64,000 bases of DNA from Pseudomonas sp. JM0905a (GCF_014700075.1 NZ_JACXBU010000002.1:310001-374000), one strand, 5' to 3'. Counted from the stretch's first letter, positions 9,425 to 18,201 are shown. The notes: generated by a model from the sequence alone, not told the origin. Program-made: numbers and translations.

Positions 9425-10447
9425 TCACTGTGTTGCGGCATTCCCCTGTTTCCGGGGCAGCACGGCGAGGAAATTATCCCGTGCCACCTTGTGCGCCACC
9501 GACTCCGGCAAGGCATCGAGGAAGGGACGGTAGGCCGACAGGTAATCCCCCAGGCCGTCGAAGCGACCCACTACATCCGAGCCCAGCATGAAGCGCTCCG
9601 GATGGCGCTCCACCAGCGCCAGCCAGCGACGATCCGGATTGCCGTCGGCGTCCAGCAGGTAGGGTTCCAGCACGCTCCAGGAGAGGTCGATATAGAGGTT
9701 TGGATAGTCCGCCAGCAGGCGTTCCAGGGTGGGCAAGAGGAAATCCAGCTTCGTCTGGTGGCGGTGGATTTCCATGCTGGAGCCGGCGTGGGCCCAGATG
9801 AAGCGCACATGGGGATGGTTGCGCAGCGGCTCTTCCACCTCCTGCAGGAACAGCGGATTGCGCTCGCGCTGGGAGGTGATGTTGGAGTGAAGCAGCACCG
9901 GCAGGTCGTATTCGGCGGCCAGATGATAGATGCGGTTCATGGCCTCGTTGTTGGCCCGTGGTGTGTCGCCATCGATCAGGGCGGTGAGGTCGTCGTGGCG
10001 GGTGAAGACTTCGCCAATCCCCTGCCAGAGCCCCGGGTCCAGCTCCAGCATGCGGCGGATATGAGCATCGGAATTCTTGTCGTTGGGGTTGAAGCCGCTG
10101 AGAAAGGGATGGAAACGCTTGCGCTGTTCGTCCGACAGTTGCTTGACCGCAGCGGCCACCAGCACGTCGGTGGCGCTGTACCAGTAGGCACCGGCATCGT
10201 CCCCGGCGTAGTAGCGCGGGCGCTTGGGTTCGTCCTCGTGCCACTTCTTGGCCACCGGAATGCCGGAAATCATCACGTGGTCGATGCCGCCCTTGTCCAT
10301 CGCCTGCAGCAGGGACTGCATGCCATCGCTCTCCTGGAAGAAATCCACGTAATGCAAATGGGCGTCGCTGTAACGGTAATCGCGCGCTTCGCCGGGAATC
10401 GCCAGCACCAGCAGGAGCGCGGCGAGACTGGTCCTCAGTGGAGACAA
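9425..10447 (-). CDS. Exported amidohydrolase-family (metal-dependent) hydrolase
   Basis: A TIM-barrel amidohydrolase_2-type protein of 340 aa with a predicted signal peptide (LAALLLVLAIPGEA). Metal-site motifs appear in family order: the HxH in SDAHLHYVDF, a His in LPVLLHSNI, a His in FIWAHAGSS and the Asp in FMLGSDVVG. The start is a TTG, supported by GGAGGA 6 bases upstream; no closer ATG keeps the signal peptide. The family includes decarboxylases and lactonases such as 4-sulfomuconolactone hydrolase and ACMSD, but the substrate here cannot be named. An exported member is less common. The DUF3859 gene follows on the same strand. Confidence 0.78.
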   Translation of the reverse strand: MSPLRTSLAALLLVLAIPGEARDYRYSDAHLHYVDFFQESDGMQSLLQAMDKGGIDHVMISGIPVAKKWHEDEPKRPRYYAGDDAGAYWYSATDVLVAAAVKQLSDEQRKRFHPFLSGFNPNDKNSDAHIRRMLELDPGLWQGIGEVFTRHDDLTALIDGDTPRANNEAMNRIYHLAAEYDLPVLLHSNITSQRERNPLFLQEVEEPLRNHPHVRFIWAHAGSSMEIHRHQTKLDFLLPTLERLLADYPNLYIDLSWSVLEPYLLDADGNPDRRWLALVERHPERFMLGSDVVGRFDGLGDYLSAYRPFLDALPESVAHKVARDNFLAVLPRKQGNAATQ

Positions 10448-10585
10448 GGCTCGTCCTCCGGGATGGGTGAATGACGTTGGACCGGCATTGCGATGACCAT
10501 GTTCAACACCACAAGCCGCTGCCCGGCCGCGGGCCTTTGCGCTAGCCTAGCGGGACTCAATCGCTCACTGGCCAGGAGGCCCTCG

Positions 10586-11005
10586 ATGACTATCCGTCTC
10601 ACCCGTGATTCCGCCACCGGCACTCGCCAGCGCATCGAACTGGAGGGTAAGGCACCGCTGTTCACCGACCTGCCGACGGATTTGGGCGGTGCCGGTGCGG
10701 ACCCGGAGCCCCATGACTACTTCGATGCCGCCCTGGGCAGCTGCAAGGCCCTGACCGTCACCTACTACGCGCAGAAGAACGGCATTCCGCTGACCGGCGT
10801 GGACGTCGAGGTGAACCGCGACGACAGCGAGGAACGCAAGGGACACTACCGCCTGGACGTGAAACTGACCCTGCGCGGCCCCCTCAGCGACGAACAACGC
10901 GCCACCCTGCTGCGCATCGCCGACAAGTGCCCGGTGCACAAGCTGATGACCCAGGTGGAAGTGAGCATCGAAACGCGCCTCGCCGAAGGCAACTTCAGCC
11001 AGTGA
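10586..11005 (+). CDS. OsmC/Ohr-family peroxiredoxin-like protein
   Basis: OsmC-fold proteins reduce organic hydroperoxides with a pair of cysteines. The 139-aa product has Cys53 in ALGSCKALTVTY and Cys115 in ADKCPVHKLM, the spacing and contexts expected for the redox pair. The start at 10586 has AGGAGG 6 bases upstream. The frame also stays open back to 10493, but that extension has no family similarity. A pirin gene begins 20 bases downstream and is probably co-transcribed. It is an OsmC-like subfamily member rather than classical Ohr or OsmC. Confidence 0.85.
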   Translation: MTIRLTRDSATGTRQRIELEGKAPLFTDLPTDLGGAGADPEPHDYFDAALGSCKALTVTYYAQKNGIPLTGVDVEVNRDDSEERKGHYRLDVKLTLRGPLSDEQRATLLRIADKCPVHKLMTQVEVSIETRLAEGNFSQ

Positions 11006-11025
11006 CCTGCGCAGGAAGTCCGAGC

Positions 11026-11886
11026 ATGAACATTCTCACCATCCGCCCGCGTGCCGAAGAAGTCGCCGGACAACCGATCCTCCGTCCGCTGCCCTCGGCC
11101 CAGTGCCGCAGCGTTGGGCCCTTCGTGTTCTTCGACCACATGCTGGAGGCGGACTACGCCCCCGGCGAGGGCATGGACGTGCGCCAGCATCCGCATATCG
11201 GCCTATCCACCCTCACCTACCTGTTCGAGGGCGAGCTGCAGCACAAGGACAGCCTGGGGTCGGACCAACTGGTGAAGCCGGGTGACGTCAGCTGGATGAC
11301 CGCCGGCCGAGGCGTCGCCCACGTCGAGCGCACTCCGGCCAACCTCATGGCCAGCGGCTCCCGTGCCCATGGCCTGCAGGTCTGGCTCGCCCTGCCGAAG
11401 GAACTGGAAGACTGCGCGCCCAGCTACAGCCATCACCCGGCGGCCAGCCTGCCAACCCAGGACGCCCTCGGCGTGCGCATCCGCCTGATCGCCGGCAGCG
11501 GCTTCTGCCTGGAATCCCCGGTACCGGTGCTCTCCCCTACCCTCTATGCCGACCTGCAACTGGAGGCCGGCGCCACCCTGACCATTCCCTGCGAGCATCC
11601 GCAGCGGGCGCTCTACCTGCTGGAAGGTGAAGCCCTGCTGGACGACCAGCCGCTGGAACCGCGCAGCATGGTGGTGCTGCCGGAAGGCGTGGAGTACGTG
11701 CTTTCTGCCTGCAACAGCTGCCAGTTGGTGATGATCGGCGGCGCCCCACTGGACGGACCACGGCGGATGAACTGGAACTTCGTGGCCAGCAGCCCGGAAC
11801 TGATCGACCAGGCACGCAGCCGCTGGGCGGCCGGCGACTGGCCGGTGGTGCCGGGGGAAACCAGCCGGATTGAATTGCCGCGCTGA
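11026..11886 (+). CDS. Pirin-family bicupin protein
   Basis: A cytosolic bicupin of 286 aa. The pirin metal site is intact: His55 and His57 (DVRQHPHIGLST), His99 and Glu101 (GRGVAHVERTP), matching the human pirin ligands. A second cupin fold fills the C-terminal half. Some pirins have quercetin 2,3-dioxygenase activity and others act as redox sensors; the physiological role here is not known. The ATG at 11026 has AGGAA upstream. It lies 20 bases after the OsmC-like gene, so an oxidative or thiol-stress operon is a reasonable inference. A repeat-rich intergenic region follows. Confidence 0.88.
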   Translation: MNILTIRPRAEEVAGQPILRPLPSAQCRSVGPFVFFDHMLEADYAPGEGMDVRQHPHIGLSTLTYLFEGELQHKDSLGSDQLVKPGDVSWMTAGRGVAHVERTPANLMASGSRAHGLQVWLALPKELEDCAPSYSHHPAASLPTQDALGVRIRLIAGSGFCLESPVPVLSPTLYADLQLEAGATLTIPCEHPQRALYLLEGEALLDDQPLEPRSMVVLPEGVEYVLSACNSCQLVMIGGAPLDGPRRMNWNFVASSPELIDQARSRWAAGDWPVVPGETSRIELPR

Positions 11887-11931
11887 TGATGTGGGGGTGA
11901 ATTCATTCGCCAGGCGGGACCTCGTCCCGCT

Positions 11932-12013
11932 GTAGGTTGGCGCTAAGCGCAGCGAAGCCCAACAACGGAGTTCCGGCAATCGTTGGGCTTCACTGCGCTC
12001 TGCTGCAACCTAC
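11932..12013. repeat. Long imperfect inverted repeat (GTAGGTTG...CAACCTAC type)
   Basis: The outer arms GTAGGTTG (11932-11939) and CAACCTAC (12006-12013) enclose inner complementary arms: GAAGCCCAAC near 11954-11963 pairs with GTTGGGCTTC near 11982-11991. The whole forms a long hairpin. A smaller hairpin, GCGGGAC-CTC-GTCCCGC (11914-11930), lies just before it. No coding potential is seen. Elements with these words are common between genes in Pseudomonas. Confidence 0.7.
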
Positions 12014-12046
12014 GAACTGAGGGTAGGGAGTGATTGAGCGCTTCTC

Positions 12047-12121
12047 TGTGGGGGCGATTTTAATCGCGAAAGGGTATGGCACCGAGCCCGGGCCAAATTC
12101 GCGAATGAATTCGCTCCCACA
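12047..12121. repeat. Paired REP-like elements in inverted orientation
   Basis: A 24-base element at 12047-12070 (beginning TGTGGGGGCGATT) and one at 12098-12121 (ending GAATTCGCTCCCACA) are inverted copies of each other with about four mismatches, separated by 27 bases. The word TGTGGGAGCGAATTCATTCG is a familiar Pseudomonas extragenic repeat. A related copy lies at 51451-51491. Confidence 0.75.
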
Positions 12122-12134
12122 AACGGCATGAAGC

Positions 12135-12860
12135 TCAGGCGAACACTTCGTCCAGCAGGGTGTACATCGCGGCAAAAGCGCGCCTGGAGACCTTGGCGTT
12201 GTAATGGGACGTACCCGGATTGTTGGCCGCCGGGTCGGTAAAGGAATGCACCGCACCGCCATAGCTGAGCAGCTGCCAGTCCACGCCCGCTTCGCTCATC
12301 TCCCTGGCGAATGCGGGCAACTGCTCACGGGGCACCAGCGGGTCCTGCGCACCATCCAGCACCAGCACTGCACCACGGATATTTCGCGCGTCGGCCGGAT
12401 CGGGCGTATCCAGCGCGCCATGGAAGGACACCGCGGCCTTCAGCGGTGCGCCGGCCCGCGCCAGTTCCAGCGCGCAGGTGCCACCGAAGCAGAAACCGAA
12501 AGCCGCCAGCCGGGCCGCATCCATCGGAACCGCCTGCTGGCCACGCAAGGCCTCCAGGCCCGCCAGCAGGCGTCGGCGCAGCAGCGCGCGATCCTGCTTC
12601 AGCGGCAGCATGGCAGCACTCGCCTCCGCCGGGTTGCCCGGCCGCACCGCCGTGCCGTAAATGTCCGTCAGCAACACGCGATAACCCCGGCCGGCGACCT
12701 GCCCGGCGAGCTCCTCGGCACCACCACTGACCCCGAACCAGTTGGGGGCCATCAGCAGGCCCGGACGCAGTGCCGAGTCGGCGGCATCGAATAGCAGGCG
12801 GCCTTCGAAGGCCACGCCATCGACCGAGTAGCGGAGGGACTGGGACTGGAGTTGCGTCAT
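12135..12860 (-). CDS. Dienelactone hydrolase family protein (cytosolic)
   Basis: An alpha/beta-hydrolase of 241 aa. The DLH-type triad is visible: Cys124 (GFCFGGTCA), Asp173 (DGAQDPLVP) and His205 (GGAVHSFTDP). There is no signal peptide. Classical DLH hydrolyses dienelactones in chlorocatechol breakdown, but there are no ring-cleavage genes here, so the substrate is unknown. The gene lies 3 bases downstream of a second DLH gene that shares motif wording throughout (for example SFHG, DARNIR, SYGGAVHSF), indicating a tandem duplication and one transcript. Confidence 0.87.
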   Translation of the reverse strand: MTQLQSQSLRYSVDGVAFEGRLLFDAADSALRPGLLMAPNWFGVSGGAEELAGQVAGRGYRVLLTDIYGTAVRPGNPAEASAAMLPLKQDRALLRRRLLAGLEALRGQQAVPMDAARLAAFGFCFGGTCALELARAGAPLKAAVSFHGALDTPDPADARNIRGAVLVLDGAQDPLVPREQLPAFAREMSEAGVDWQLLSYGGAVHSFTDPAANNPGTSHYNAKVSRRAFAAMYTLLDEVFA

Positions 12861-12863
12861 GGA

Positions 12864-13652
12864 TTACCTCGTTCCGGTGAAGACTTCGTCGAACAGATCG
12901 TTCATCGCCTGGTAGGCCCGCGCGGCGACCTTGGGGTTGTATTCATTGCGCCCCGGCACGTTGGCCCCGGGCTCGGTGAAGGAATGCACCGCACCTCCGT
13001 AGCTGACCAACTGCCAATCGGCCTTGGCGGCGGTCATTTCGGCGGTGAAGGCATCCACCTGAGTCTTGGGCACCGCCGGGTCATCGGCACCATGCAGCAC
13101 CAGGACCGGCGCGCGGATGTTGCGGGCATCGGCCGGGTTGGGTGTGTCCAGGTTGCCATGGAAGGATACGAAGCCCTTCAGCGGCGCCCCGGAGCGCGCC
13201 AGTTCCAGCACGCTGCCACCGCCGAAGCAGAAGCCGATGGCGCCAAGGCTGGCCAGGTCCAGCGGTACTTTCGCCCCCTGGGCCTTGAGCGTCTCGACGC
13301 CAGCCCGGGCGCGCTTGCGCATCAGCGGACGATCACTCCGCACTGCAGTGGCGGCAGCCCTGGCCTCTTCCGGCTTGGTCGGTCGAACGCCCTTGCCGTA
13401 CATGTCGGCGATGAAAATCACGTAGCGCTGCCCGGCAATGCCCTTGGCCTGGTCGGCAGCGGCCGGCGTCACCCCCATCCAGTTGGGCACCATCAGCAGG
13501 CCTGGGCGCGGGGTTTTCACCGCGTCGTCATAGACCAGGGTGCCTTCGAACGGCTTGCCGTCGATTTCATAAGGCACCGTCTGGGTGACCATGGCCGCCC
13601 AGGTCGGGCCGGCGAATGCGAACAGCAGCGAGGGCAGCAGCAATCTGTTCAT
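12864..13652 (-). CDS. Dienelactone hydrolase family protein with signal peptide
   Basis: A 262-aa paralogue of the neighbouring DLH protein that carries an N-terminal signal peptide (LLLPSLLFAFAGPTWA, cleavage near residue 19-20), so it probably acts in the periplasm. The triad is Cys142 (GFCFGGGSV), Asp191 (GADDPAVP) and His223 (AVHSFTEP). It is the first gene of a two-gene unit whose second member, 3 bases downstream, is the cytosolic copy. The substrate is unknown. Confidence 0.87.
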   Translation of the reverse strand: MNRLLLPSLLFAFAGPTWAAMVTQTVPYEIDGKPFEGTLVYDDAVKTPRPGLLMVPNWMGVTPAAADQAKGIAGQRYVIFIADMYGKGVRPTKPEEARAAATAVRSDRPLMRKRARAGVETLKAQGAKVPLDLASLGAIGFCFGGGSVLELARSGAPLKGFVSFHGNLDTPNPADARNIRAPVLVLHGADDPAVPKTQVDAFTAEMTAAKADWQLVSYGGAVHSFTEPGANVPGRNEYNPKVAARAYQAMNDLFDEVFTGTR

Positions 13653-13767
13653 GGACGTTCTCCTGTCGCGGAGGGATGACTGAGCTTAGACCCTCTGGCT
13701 GGGTGAACTTCCCAACCTGTTTCATAGGGGGCACGAGCCCGACCGGCCTGGAATCCCGCCCCAAAGA

Positions 13768-13793
13768 AAAAGGCCCGCAATCGCGGGCCTTTT
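13768..13793 (-). terminator. Intrinsic terminator downstream of htpG
   Basis: An 11-bp stem (13768-13778 with 13783-13793) with core GGCCCGC/GCGGGCC has a 4-base loop and A/T-rich flanks. It lies 17 bases beyond the htpG stop. The same stem core recurs at 18440-18466. Confidence 0.85.
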
Positions 13794-13809
13794 CCATTCC
13801 TGCCGTCTA

Positions 13810-15708
13810 TCAGGCAGAGAGTTCCACCAGCAGCTTGTTCAGGCGACGCACATAGGCGGCCGGGTCCTTCAGGCTGTCGCCGGCGGCCAGGGCTGCCTGG
13901 TCGAAGAGGATGTGGGACAGCTCGCCGAAGCGGTCTTCGTCCTGTTCGCCGTCCAGTTTCTCGATCAGCGGGTGGGCCGGGTTGATCTCGAAGATCGGCT
14001 TGGAGTCCGGAACCTTCTGGCCACTGGCTTCAAGGATCTGGCGCATCTGCAGGCCCAGGTCCTGTTCGCCGATGGCGAGGATCGCCGGGGAATCGGTCAG
14101 GCGGTGGGAAACGCGCACTTCGCTGACCTGCTCATCCAGCACCTGCTTCAGGCGCTCGATCAGCCCTTCCTTGGCCTTGGCGACTTCTTCCTGGGCCTTC
14201 TTGTCCTCTTCCGAGTCCAGCTTGCCAAGGTCGAGGTCACCACGGGCGACGTCGACAAAGCCCTTGCCGTCGAAGTCGGACAGGTAGCTCATCAGCCACT
14301 CGTCGATGCGGTCGGTGAGCAGCAGCACTTCGATGCCCTTCTTGCGGAAGACTTCCAGGTGCGGGCTGTTCTTGACCTGCGAGTAGCCCTCGCCGGTGAG
14401 GTAGTAGATCTTGTCCTGGCCTTCCTGCATGCGGCCGATGTAGTCGGCGAGGGACACGCTCTGCTCGCCGGAGTCGTCGCTGGTGGCGGCGAAGCGCAGC
14501 AGGCCGGCGATCTTCTCCTTGTTGGCGAAGTCCTCAGCCGGGCCTTCCTTCAGCACCTGGCCGAAGTTCTTCCAGAAGCCTTTGTACTGCTCGGGTTCGT
14601 TCTTCGCCAGCTTCTCCAGCATATCCAGCACGCGCTTGGTCAGGGCCGACTTCATGGAGTCGATCACCGGGTCCTTCTGCAGGATTTCGCGGGAGACGTT
14701 CAGCGACAGGTCATTGGAGTCCACCACGCCCTTGATGAAGCGCAGGTAGAGCGGCAGGAATTGGTCGGCCTGGTCCATGATGAATACGCGCTGCACGTAC
14801 AGCTTCAGGCCACGCGGGGCCTCGCGGTGGTACAGGTCGAACGGGGCCCGGGCCGGGACGTAGAGCAGCGAGTTGTACTCCAGCTTGCCTTCTACCTTGT
14901 TGTGGCTCCAGATCAGCGGGTTCTCGAAGTCGTGGGCGACGTGCTTGTAGAACTCCTGGTACTCCTCGTCCTTCACCTCGGTGCGCGGACGGGTCCAGAG
15001 GGCGCTGGCGCGGTTGACGGTTTCCCATTCCGCCTCGGCAGGCGCCTCTTCGCCGTACTGCTCCTTGGGCAGCTCGATGGGCAGGGCGATGTGGTCGGAG
15101 TACTTCTTGATGACGTTGCGCAGGCGCCAGCCGTCGGCGAACTCCGCTTCATCGGCCTTCAGGTGCAGGACGATACGGCTGCCGCGCTCGGCCTTGTCGA
15201 TGGTAGCGACGTCGAACTCACCCTCGCCCTTCGATGCCCAGTGCACGCCCTCAGAGGCCGGCAGGCCGGCGCGGCGGGTAAAGACGTCGACCTTGTCGGC
15301 AACGATGAAGGCGGAATAGAAGCCCACGCCGAACTGGCCGATCAGGTGGGAATCCTTCTTCTGGTCGCCGGACAGGTTCTTCAGGAAGTCGGCGGTGCCG
15401 GACTTGGCGATGGTGCCCAGGTGCGCGATCACCTCGTCACGGCTCATGCCGATGCCGTTGTCTTCGATGGTGACGGTGCGAGCGTCCTTGTCGAAGCTGA
15501 CACGGATCTTGAGATCGGCGCCGCCTTCCAGCAGCTCGGGCTTGGCCAGCGCCTCGAAGCGCAACTTGTCCGCGGCGTCGGAGGCGTTGGAAATCAGCTC
15601 ACGAAGGAAGATTTCCTTGTTCGAATACAGGGAATGGATCATCAGGTGAAGCAGTTGCTTCACCTCGGTCTGGAAGCCCAGGGTTTCTTTTTGAGTTTCC
15701 ACACTCAT
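13810..15708 (-). CDS. htpG: Molecular chaperone HtpG (Hsp90)
   Basis: HtpG is the bacterial Hsp90, an ATP-driven dimeric chaperone in the cytosol. The product is 632 aa, the normal length. The N-terminal GHKL ATPase domain shows [14 protein letters not shown] and [17 protein letters not shown]; the middle domain includes [11 protein letters not shown]; the C-terminal dimerisation domain ends without an MEEVD tail, as in bacteria. I chose the ATG at 15708 ([13 protein letters not shown]); the upstream in-frame extension to 15744 is not family-like. A near-consensus sigma-32 promoter lies at 15766-15793, so heat-shock control is strongly indicated. The gene is monocistronic. Confidence 0.97.
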   Translation of the reverse strand: MSVETQKETLGFQTEVKQLLHLMIHSLYSNKEIFLRELISNASDAADKLRFEALAKPELLEGGADLKIRVSFDKDARTVTIEDNGIGMSRDEVIAHLGTIAKSGTADFLKNLSGDQKKDSHLIGQFGVGFYSAFIVADKVDVFTRRAGLPASEGVHWASKGEGEFDVATIDKAERGSRIVLHLKADEAEFADGWRLRNVIKKYSDHIALPIELPKEQYGEEAPAEAEWETVNRASALWTRPRTEVKDEEYQEFYKHVAHDFENPLIWSHNKVEGKLEYNSLLYVPARAPFDLYHREAPRGLKLYVQRVFIMDQADQFLPLYLRFIKGVVDSNDLSLNVSREILQKDPVIDSMKSALTKRVLDMLEKLAKNEPEQYKGFWKNFGQVLKEGPAEDFANKEKIAGLLRFAATSDDSGEQSVSLADYIGRMQEGQDKIYYLTGEGYSQVKNSPHLEVFRKKGIEVLLLTDRIDEWLMSYLSDFDGKGFVDVARGDLDLGKLDSEEDKKAQEEVAKAKEGLIERLKQVLDEQVSEVRVSHRLTDSPAILAIGEQDLGLQMRQILEASGQKVPDSKPIFEINPAHPLIEKLDGEQDEDRFGELSHILFDQAALAAGDSLKDPAAYVRRLNKLLVELSA

Positions 15709-15765
15709 GGTCGTCTGACTCCACTTGGATGGCTTGAGCCGCATGTGCGGCGGCGGATGTCATCC

Positions 15766-15793
15766 AGATGGGGCCTTCGACAAGGATTTCAAG
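15766..15793 (-). promoter_or_regulatory. Sigma-32 (RpoH) heat-shock promoter of htpG
   Basis: On the minus strand a -35 CTTGAAA (15787-15793) is followed after 13 bases by a -10 CCCCATCT (15766-15773), matching the sigma-32 consensus CTTGAAA-N13-CCCCATNT. It lies about 58-85 bases before the htpG start. Confidence 0.85.
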
Positions 15794-15825
15794 TGCTTAG
15801 CGAAACGCGGGACTTCACCGCTGTG

Positions 15826-15845
15826 ACGGGGGCTTCAGCCCCCGT
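15826..15845. other. GC-rich hairpin between htpG and its neighbour
   Basis: ACGGGGGC (15826-15833) and GCCCCCGT (15838-15845) form a perfect 8-bp stem around TTCA, 5 bases beyond the stop of the minus-strand gene ending at 15851. No T-run follows on either strand, so it may weakly terminate or stabilise the 3' end. Confidence 0.5.
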
Positions 15846-15850
15846 ACGCG

Positions 15851-17098
15851 TCAGGGCTCGAGCAGCTCGACGTGGGAAACCTCGTCCAGGTCGAAGCTGA
15901 AGCTGGCGGCACCCGCTCCGCCCAGGTTGCGACGGATGAGGATGCGGCCTTCGCGGTCCAGGCCGGTAAAGCGGCCTTCGGCAGTACTGCCACGCACCGT
16001 GTACACACGCATGCTGAGTTCCTGGTACTGGCTGGGATTGTTCAGCAGGCGCTGCAGCGAGAACCGCAGGCGACGATCCACCGGACGGGCGGCGTCCGCG
16101 AGGGAGGCCGATTCCTCTGCCTCACTGGGTGCCTGGGGTACCGCATCGGGTTCGACCAGGGGCGGGAAGCTGTCGCGGCGCACTCGCCAGCCCTTGGTTT
16201 CGCTCTTGGCAAGTTGAATCGGCAGGCGCTGGGTCTGGCCATCGACCTGGACTTCCACTTCAAGGTCCAACTCCCGCGCCGGCAGGCTGACGACCGGCAA
16301 CGGCATCAGCTCGACATTGCGGGTGGCAAATCGCCGCTGCAGGTAGTCTCGAATCACATAGGCCAGGGTGTCGCGGGAATCGTAGGTCGGGTCTACCCGG
16401 CCATCGCGGTAGCGCAGGCGGTCGGTGAAGACCTCCAGGTGGCCGGTGAGCGTCGTCGCGAACTTCGGCGGCAGCACCAGGTGGAAGTCTCCCGCCAGGC
16501 GATTCGGCGCCACCGGCTGGAGGTCCAGGTGCAGGGTGTAGCCACGGGGAATCCGCCGTGCTTCCGGCAGTTCCTGCTCCGGCAGCAGCCAACTGATCTC
16601 GACTTCCGGCTTCGGGCCGACGTCCTGGGGCAGGACGTCCAGGCGCAGGGCACCCTGGGACTGGTTGCCGAGGCGGATGGTCAGCTCGCGACGGGCGTAG
16701 AAGTCCTGCCCTTCACGCAGGCTGAGGATGCCGTCCACCAGTTCGGCCTCCAGCGGTGAAAAGGGCTGGCCGTTGAGTTCGCCGTTCAGGCGGATGTCCA
16801 GCTCGGACCGGGCCCGATCTTCCTGGCCCAGCCAGCGCAGGCTGAGAATCGCCTGGAGGCGCTCCGGGTCCTGGGCCGCGAGCATGGTCAGCCCTACCAC
16901 CAGCGGGATGAAACCCATGGCGCTCAGGGCCACGGCCTTGCGTGCGTTACGCCAGTGGTAGAGCACGTAGGCCAGGGTGACGGGCGGCAACAGGCTGCCG
17001 AAGCCCCAGAGCAGGCTGGTGCCGAACGCCAGCATGACCAGCCAGACGAGTCCGGTGACGATCAGCAACAGGCCGCCAAGAATCAGTAACGCAACCAT
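15851..17098 (-). CDS. Conserved membrane protein of unknown function
   Basis: A 415-aa protein I do not recognise. The N-terminus has three hydrophobic segments (about 2-24, 27-47, 56-74). A long, probably beta-rich, non-membrane region follows, and the last 60 residues include YTVRGSTAEGRFTGLDREGR, resembling a small SH3/Sm-like barrel. The ATG at 17098 has AAGGAAA upstream; the frame runs open to 17272 but that extension is Pro/Ser-rich and overlaps the next gene. It follows two thioesterase genes on the same strand after 40 bases, so it may share their transcript. Remembered PAO1 synteny points to PA1595, also uncharacterised. Confidence 0.75.
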   Translation of the reverse strand: MVALLILGGLLLIVTGLVWLVMLAFGTSLLWGFGSLLPPVTLAYVLYHWRNARKAVALSAMGFIPLVVGLTMLAAQDPERLQAILSLRWLGQEDRARSELDIRLNGELNGQPFSPLEAELVDGILSLREGQDFYARRELTIRLGNQSQGALRLDVLPQDVGPKPEVEISWLLPEQELPEARRIPRGYTLHLDLQPVAPNRLAGDFHLVLPPKFATTLTGHLEVFTDRLRYRDGRVDPTYDSRDTLAYVIRDYLQRRFATRNVELMPLPVVSLPARELDLEVEVQVDGQTQRLPIQLAKSETKGWRVRRDSFPPLVEPDAVPQAPSEAEESASLADAARPVDRRLRFSLQRLLNNPSQYQELSMRVYTVRGSTAEGRFTGLDREGRILIRRNLGGAGAASFSFDLDEVSHVELLEP

Positions 17099-17138
17099 CG
17101 GGCTTTCCTTGTGAACGACCGGACGCGCCTGGCGCGCC

Positions 17139-17582
17139 TCAGGGTTCGTCGACCTTGAAGTGGGCGCGCGCAGTGGCGATGGGTTCGGTCTGGGTGGTCT
17201 GCCAGGCGGTGATGGCGACGTTGGCGACGCGGCGGCCTTGTCGCCAGACCTGGCACTGGACGTAGGTGTCACGATAGTGCCCGGCGCGAAGGTAATCTAT
17301 CGAGAAGTCGATGATTTTGGGCATATGTGGCGTGCCCATGAACATCAGCAGGTGGAGCATGGCCGCGTGCTCCATGAATCCGGCGATCACGCCGCCGTGA
17401 ATGGCCGGCAGGGTCGGATTGCCGATGTTGTCCTTGCTCGCCGGCAGGCGGAACACCATGTCGTCCCCGAGGCGCAGGCATTCCATGCCGATCAGCTTGG
17501 CGTAGGGAATCAGGCACACCAGCGAGTCGTAGTCATTCTTTTCATGGGCTTCGCGCACCAGGGCGTTGAGATCGAGGCTCAT
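17139..17582 (-). CDS. PaaI-type hotdog thioesterase (second copy)
   Basis: A hotdog-fold thioesterase of 147 aa. The hallmark is NPTLPAIHGGVIAGFMEHAA (HGG motif with a downstream acidic residue), followed by SIDYLRAGHYRDTYV. Such enzymes cleave acyl-CoA thioesters; the substrate is unknown. Its ATG overlaps the stop of the upstream thioesterase gene in an ATGA arrangement (17579-17582), so translation is probably coupled. The two proteins are paralogous and may form a heteromer, although hotdog thioesterases often work as homotetramers. Confidence 0.85.
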   Translation of the reverse strand: MSLDLNALVREAHEKNDYDSLVCLIPYAKLIGMECLRLGDDMVFRLPASKDNIGNPTLPAIHGGVIAGFMEHAAMLHLLMFMGTPHMPKIIDFSIDYLRAGHYRDTYVQCQVWRQGRRVANVAITAWQTTQTEPIATARAHFKVDEP

Positions 17583-18034
17583 GCCGCACCTCCCTGCTTC
17601 AACTGGCCCGGCTTGCCCATGCGCATGAATGCGCCAACCACATGAGCGATGGGTTGAGCCGGGTCGTCCTGGTAGGCATAGCCGCGGGTAAAGATGACGT
17701 TGGGCGTCACCCGGTAGCATTCAGCGAAACCGAAGACGTCCTTGTGGGGCTCGGCCGGGTGCATGTAGTCGATGCGCAGGTCCAGGGTCGGGCAAATCTC
17801 GAACTCCGGCAGCACGCAGACGGTGGAAATGCCGCAGGTGGTGTCCATCAGGGTGGTGATGGCGCCGCCGTGGATCACGCCGGTTTCCGGATTGCCGATG
17901 ATCTGGGGGCTGTAGGGCAGGCGCAGGGTCAGACCCTGTGGGGTGGCGTCGTGCACACTGAGGCCGAGCACCTGGCAATGGCGCAACGCAGCGAGAAAGA
18001 GCTGCGCCCGTTGGATAAGGGAATTGTCCGTCAT
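17579..18034 (-). CDS. PaaI-type hotdog thioesterase (first copy)
   Basis: A hotdog thioesterase of 151 aa with the motif NPETGVIHGGAITTLMDTTC and then LRIDYMHPAEPHKDV. It is the first gene of a coupled pair; its TGA stop overlaps the start codon of the next thioesterase by the 4 bases ATGA. The two share the same domain layout but differ clearly in sequence, so the duplication is old. Probable acyl-CoA thioesterase of unknown substrate. Confidence 0.85.
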   Translation of the reverse strand: MTDNSLIQRAQLFLAALRHCQVLGLSVHDATPQGLTLRLPYSPQIIGNPETGVIHGGAITTLMDTTCGISTVCVLPEFEICPTLDLRIDYMHPAEPHKDVFGFAECYRVTPNVIFTRGYAYQDDPAQPIAHVVGAFMRMGKPGQLKQGGAA

Positions 18035-18201
18035 GACTGCAACCTTGGCGGAAGTTGGGCAAAGAGCCGAATAATACCCTGCTGATGGGCGGTAGTTGTC
18101 GACAAGTGCTGGAACCAGATTTTTTTAAAAGACGTTGAACTTAGAATCAGTTCACAAACTCCAACGGCTATCTACGAGGAAAGCCACACATGGAGGCTCA
18201 A

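Noticed and set aside
13912-15900. 662-codon plus-strand open frame antisense to htpG
   Set aside because: It mirrors htpG codon by codon, has no recognisable domain and is expected in GC-rich DNA with a strong third-position bias.
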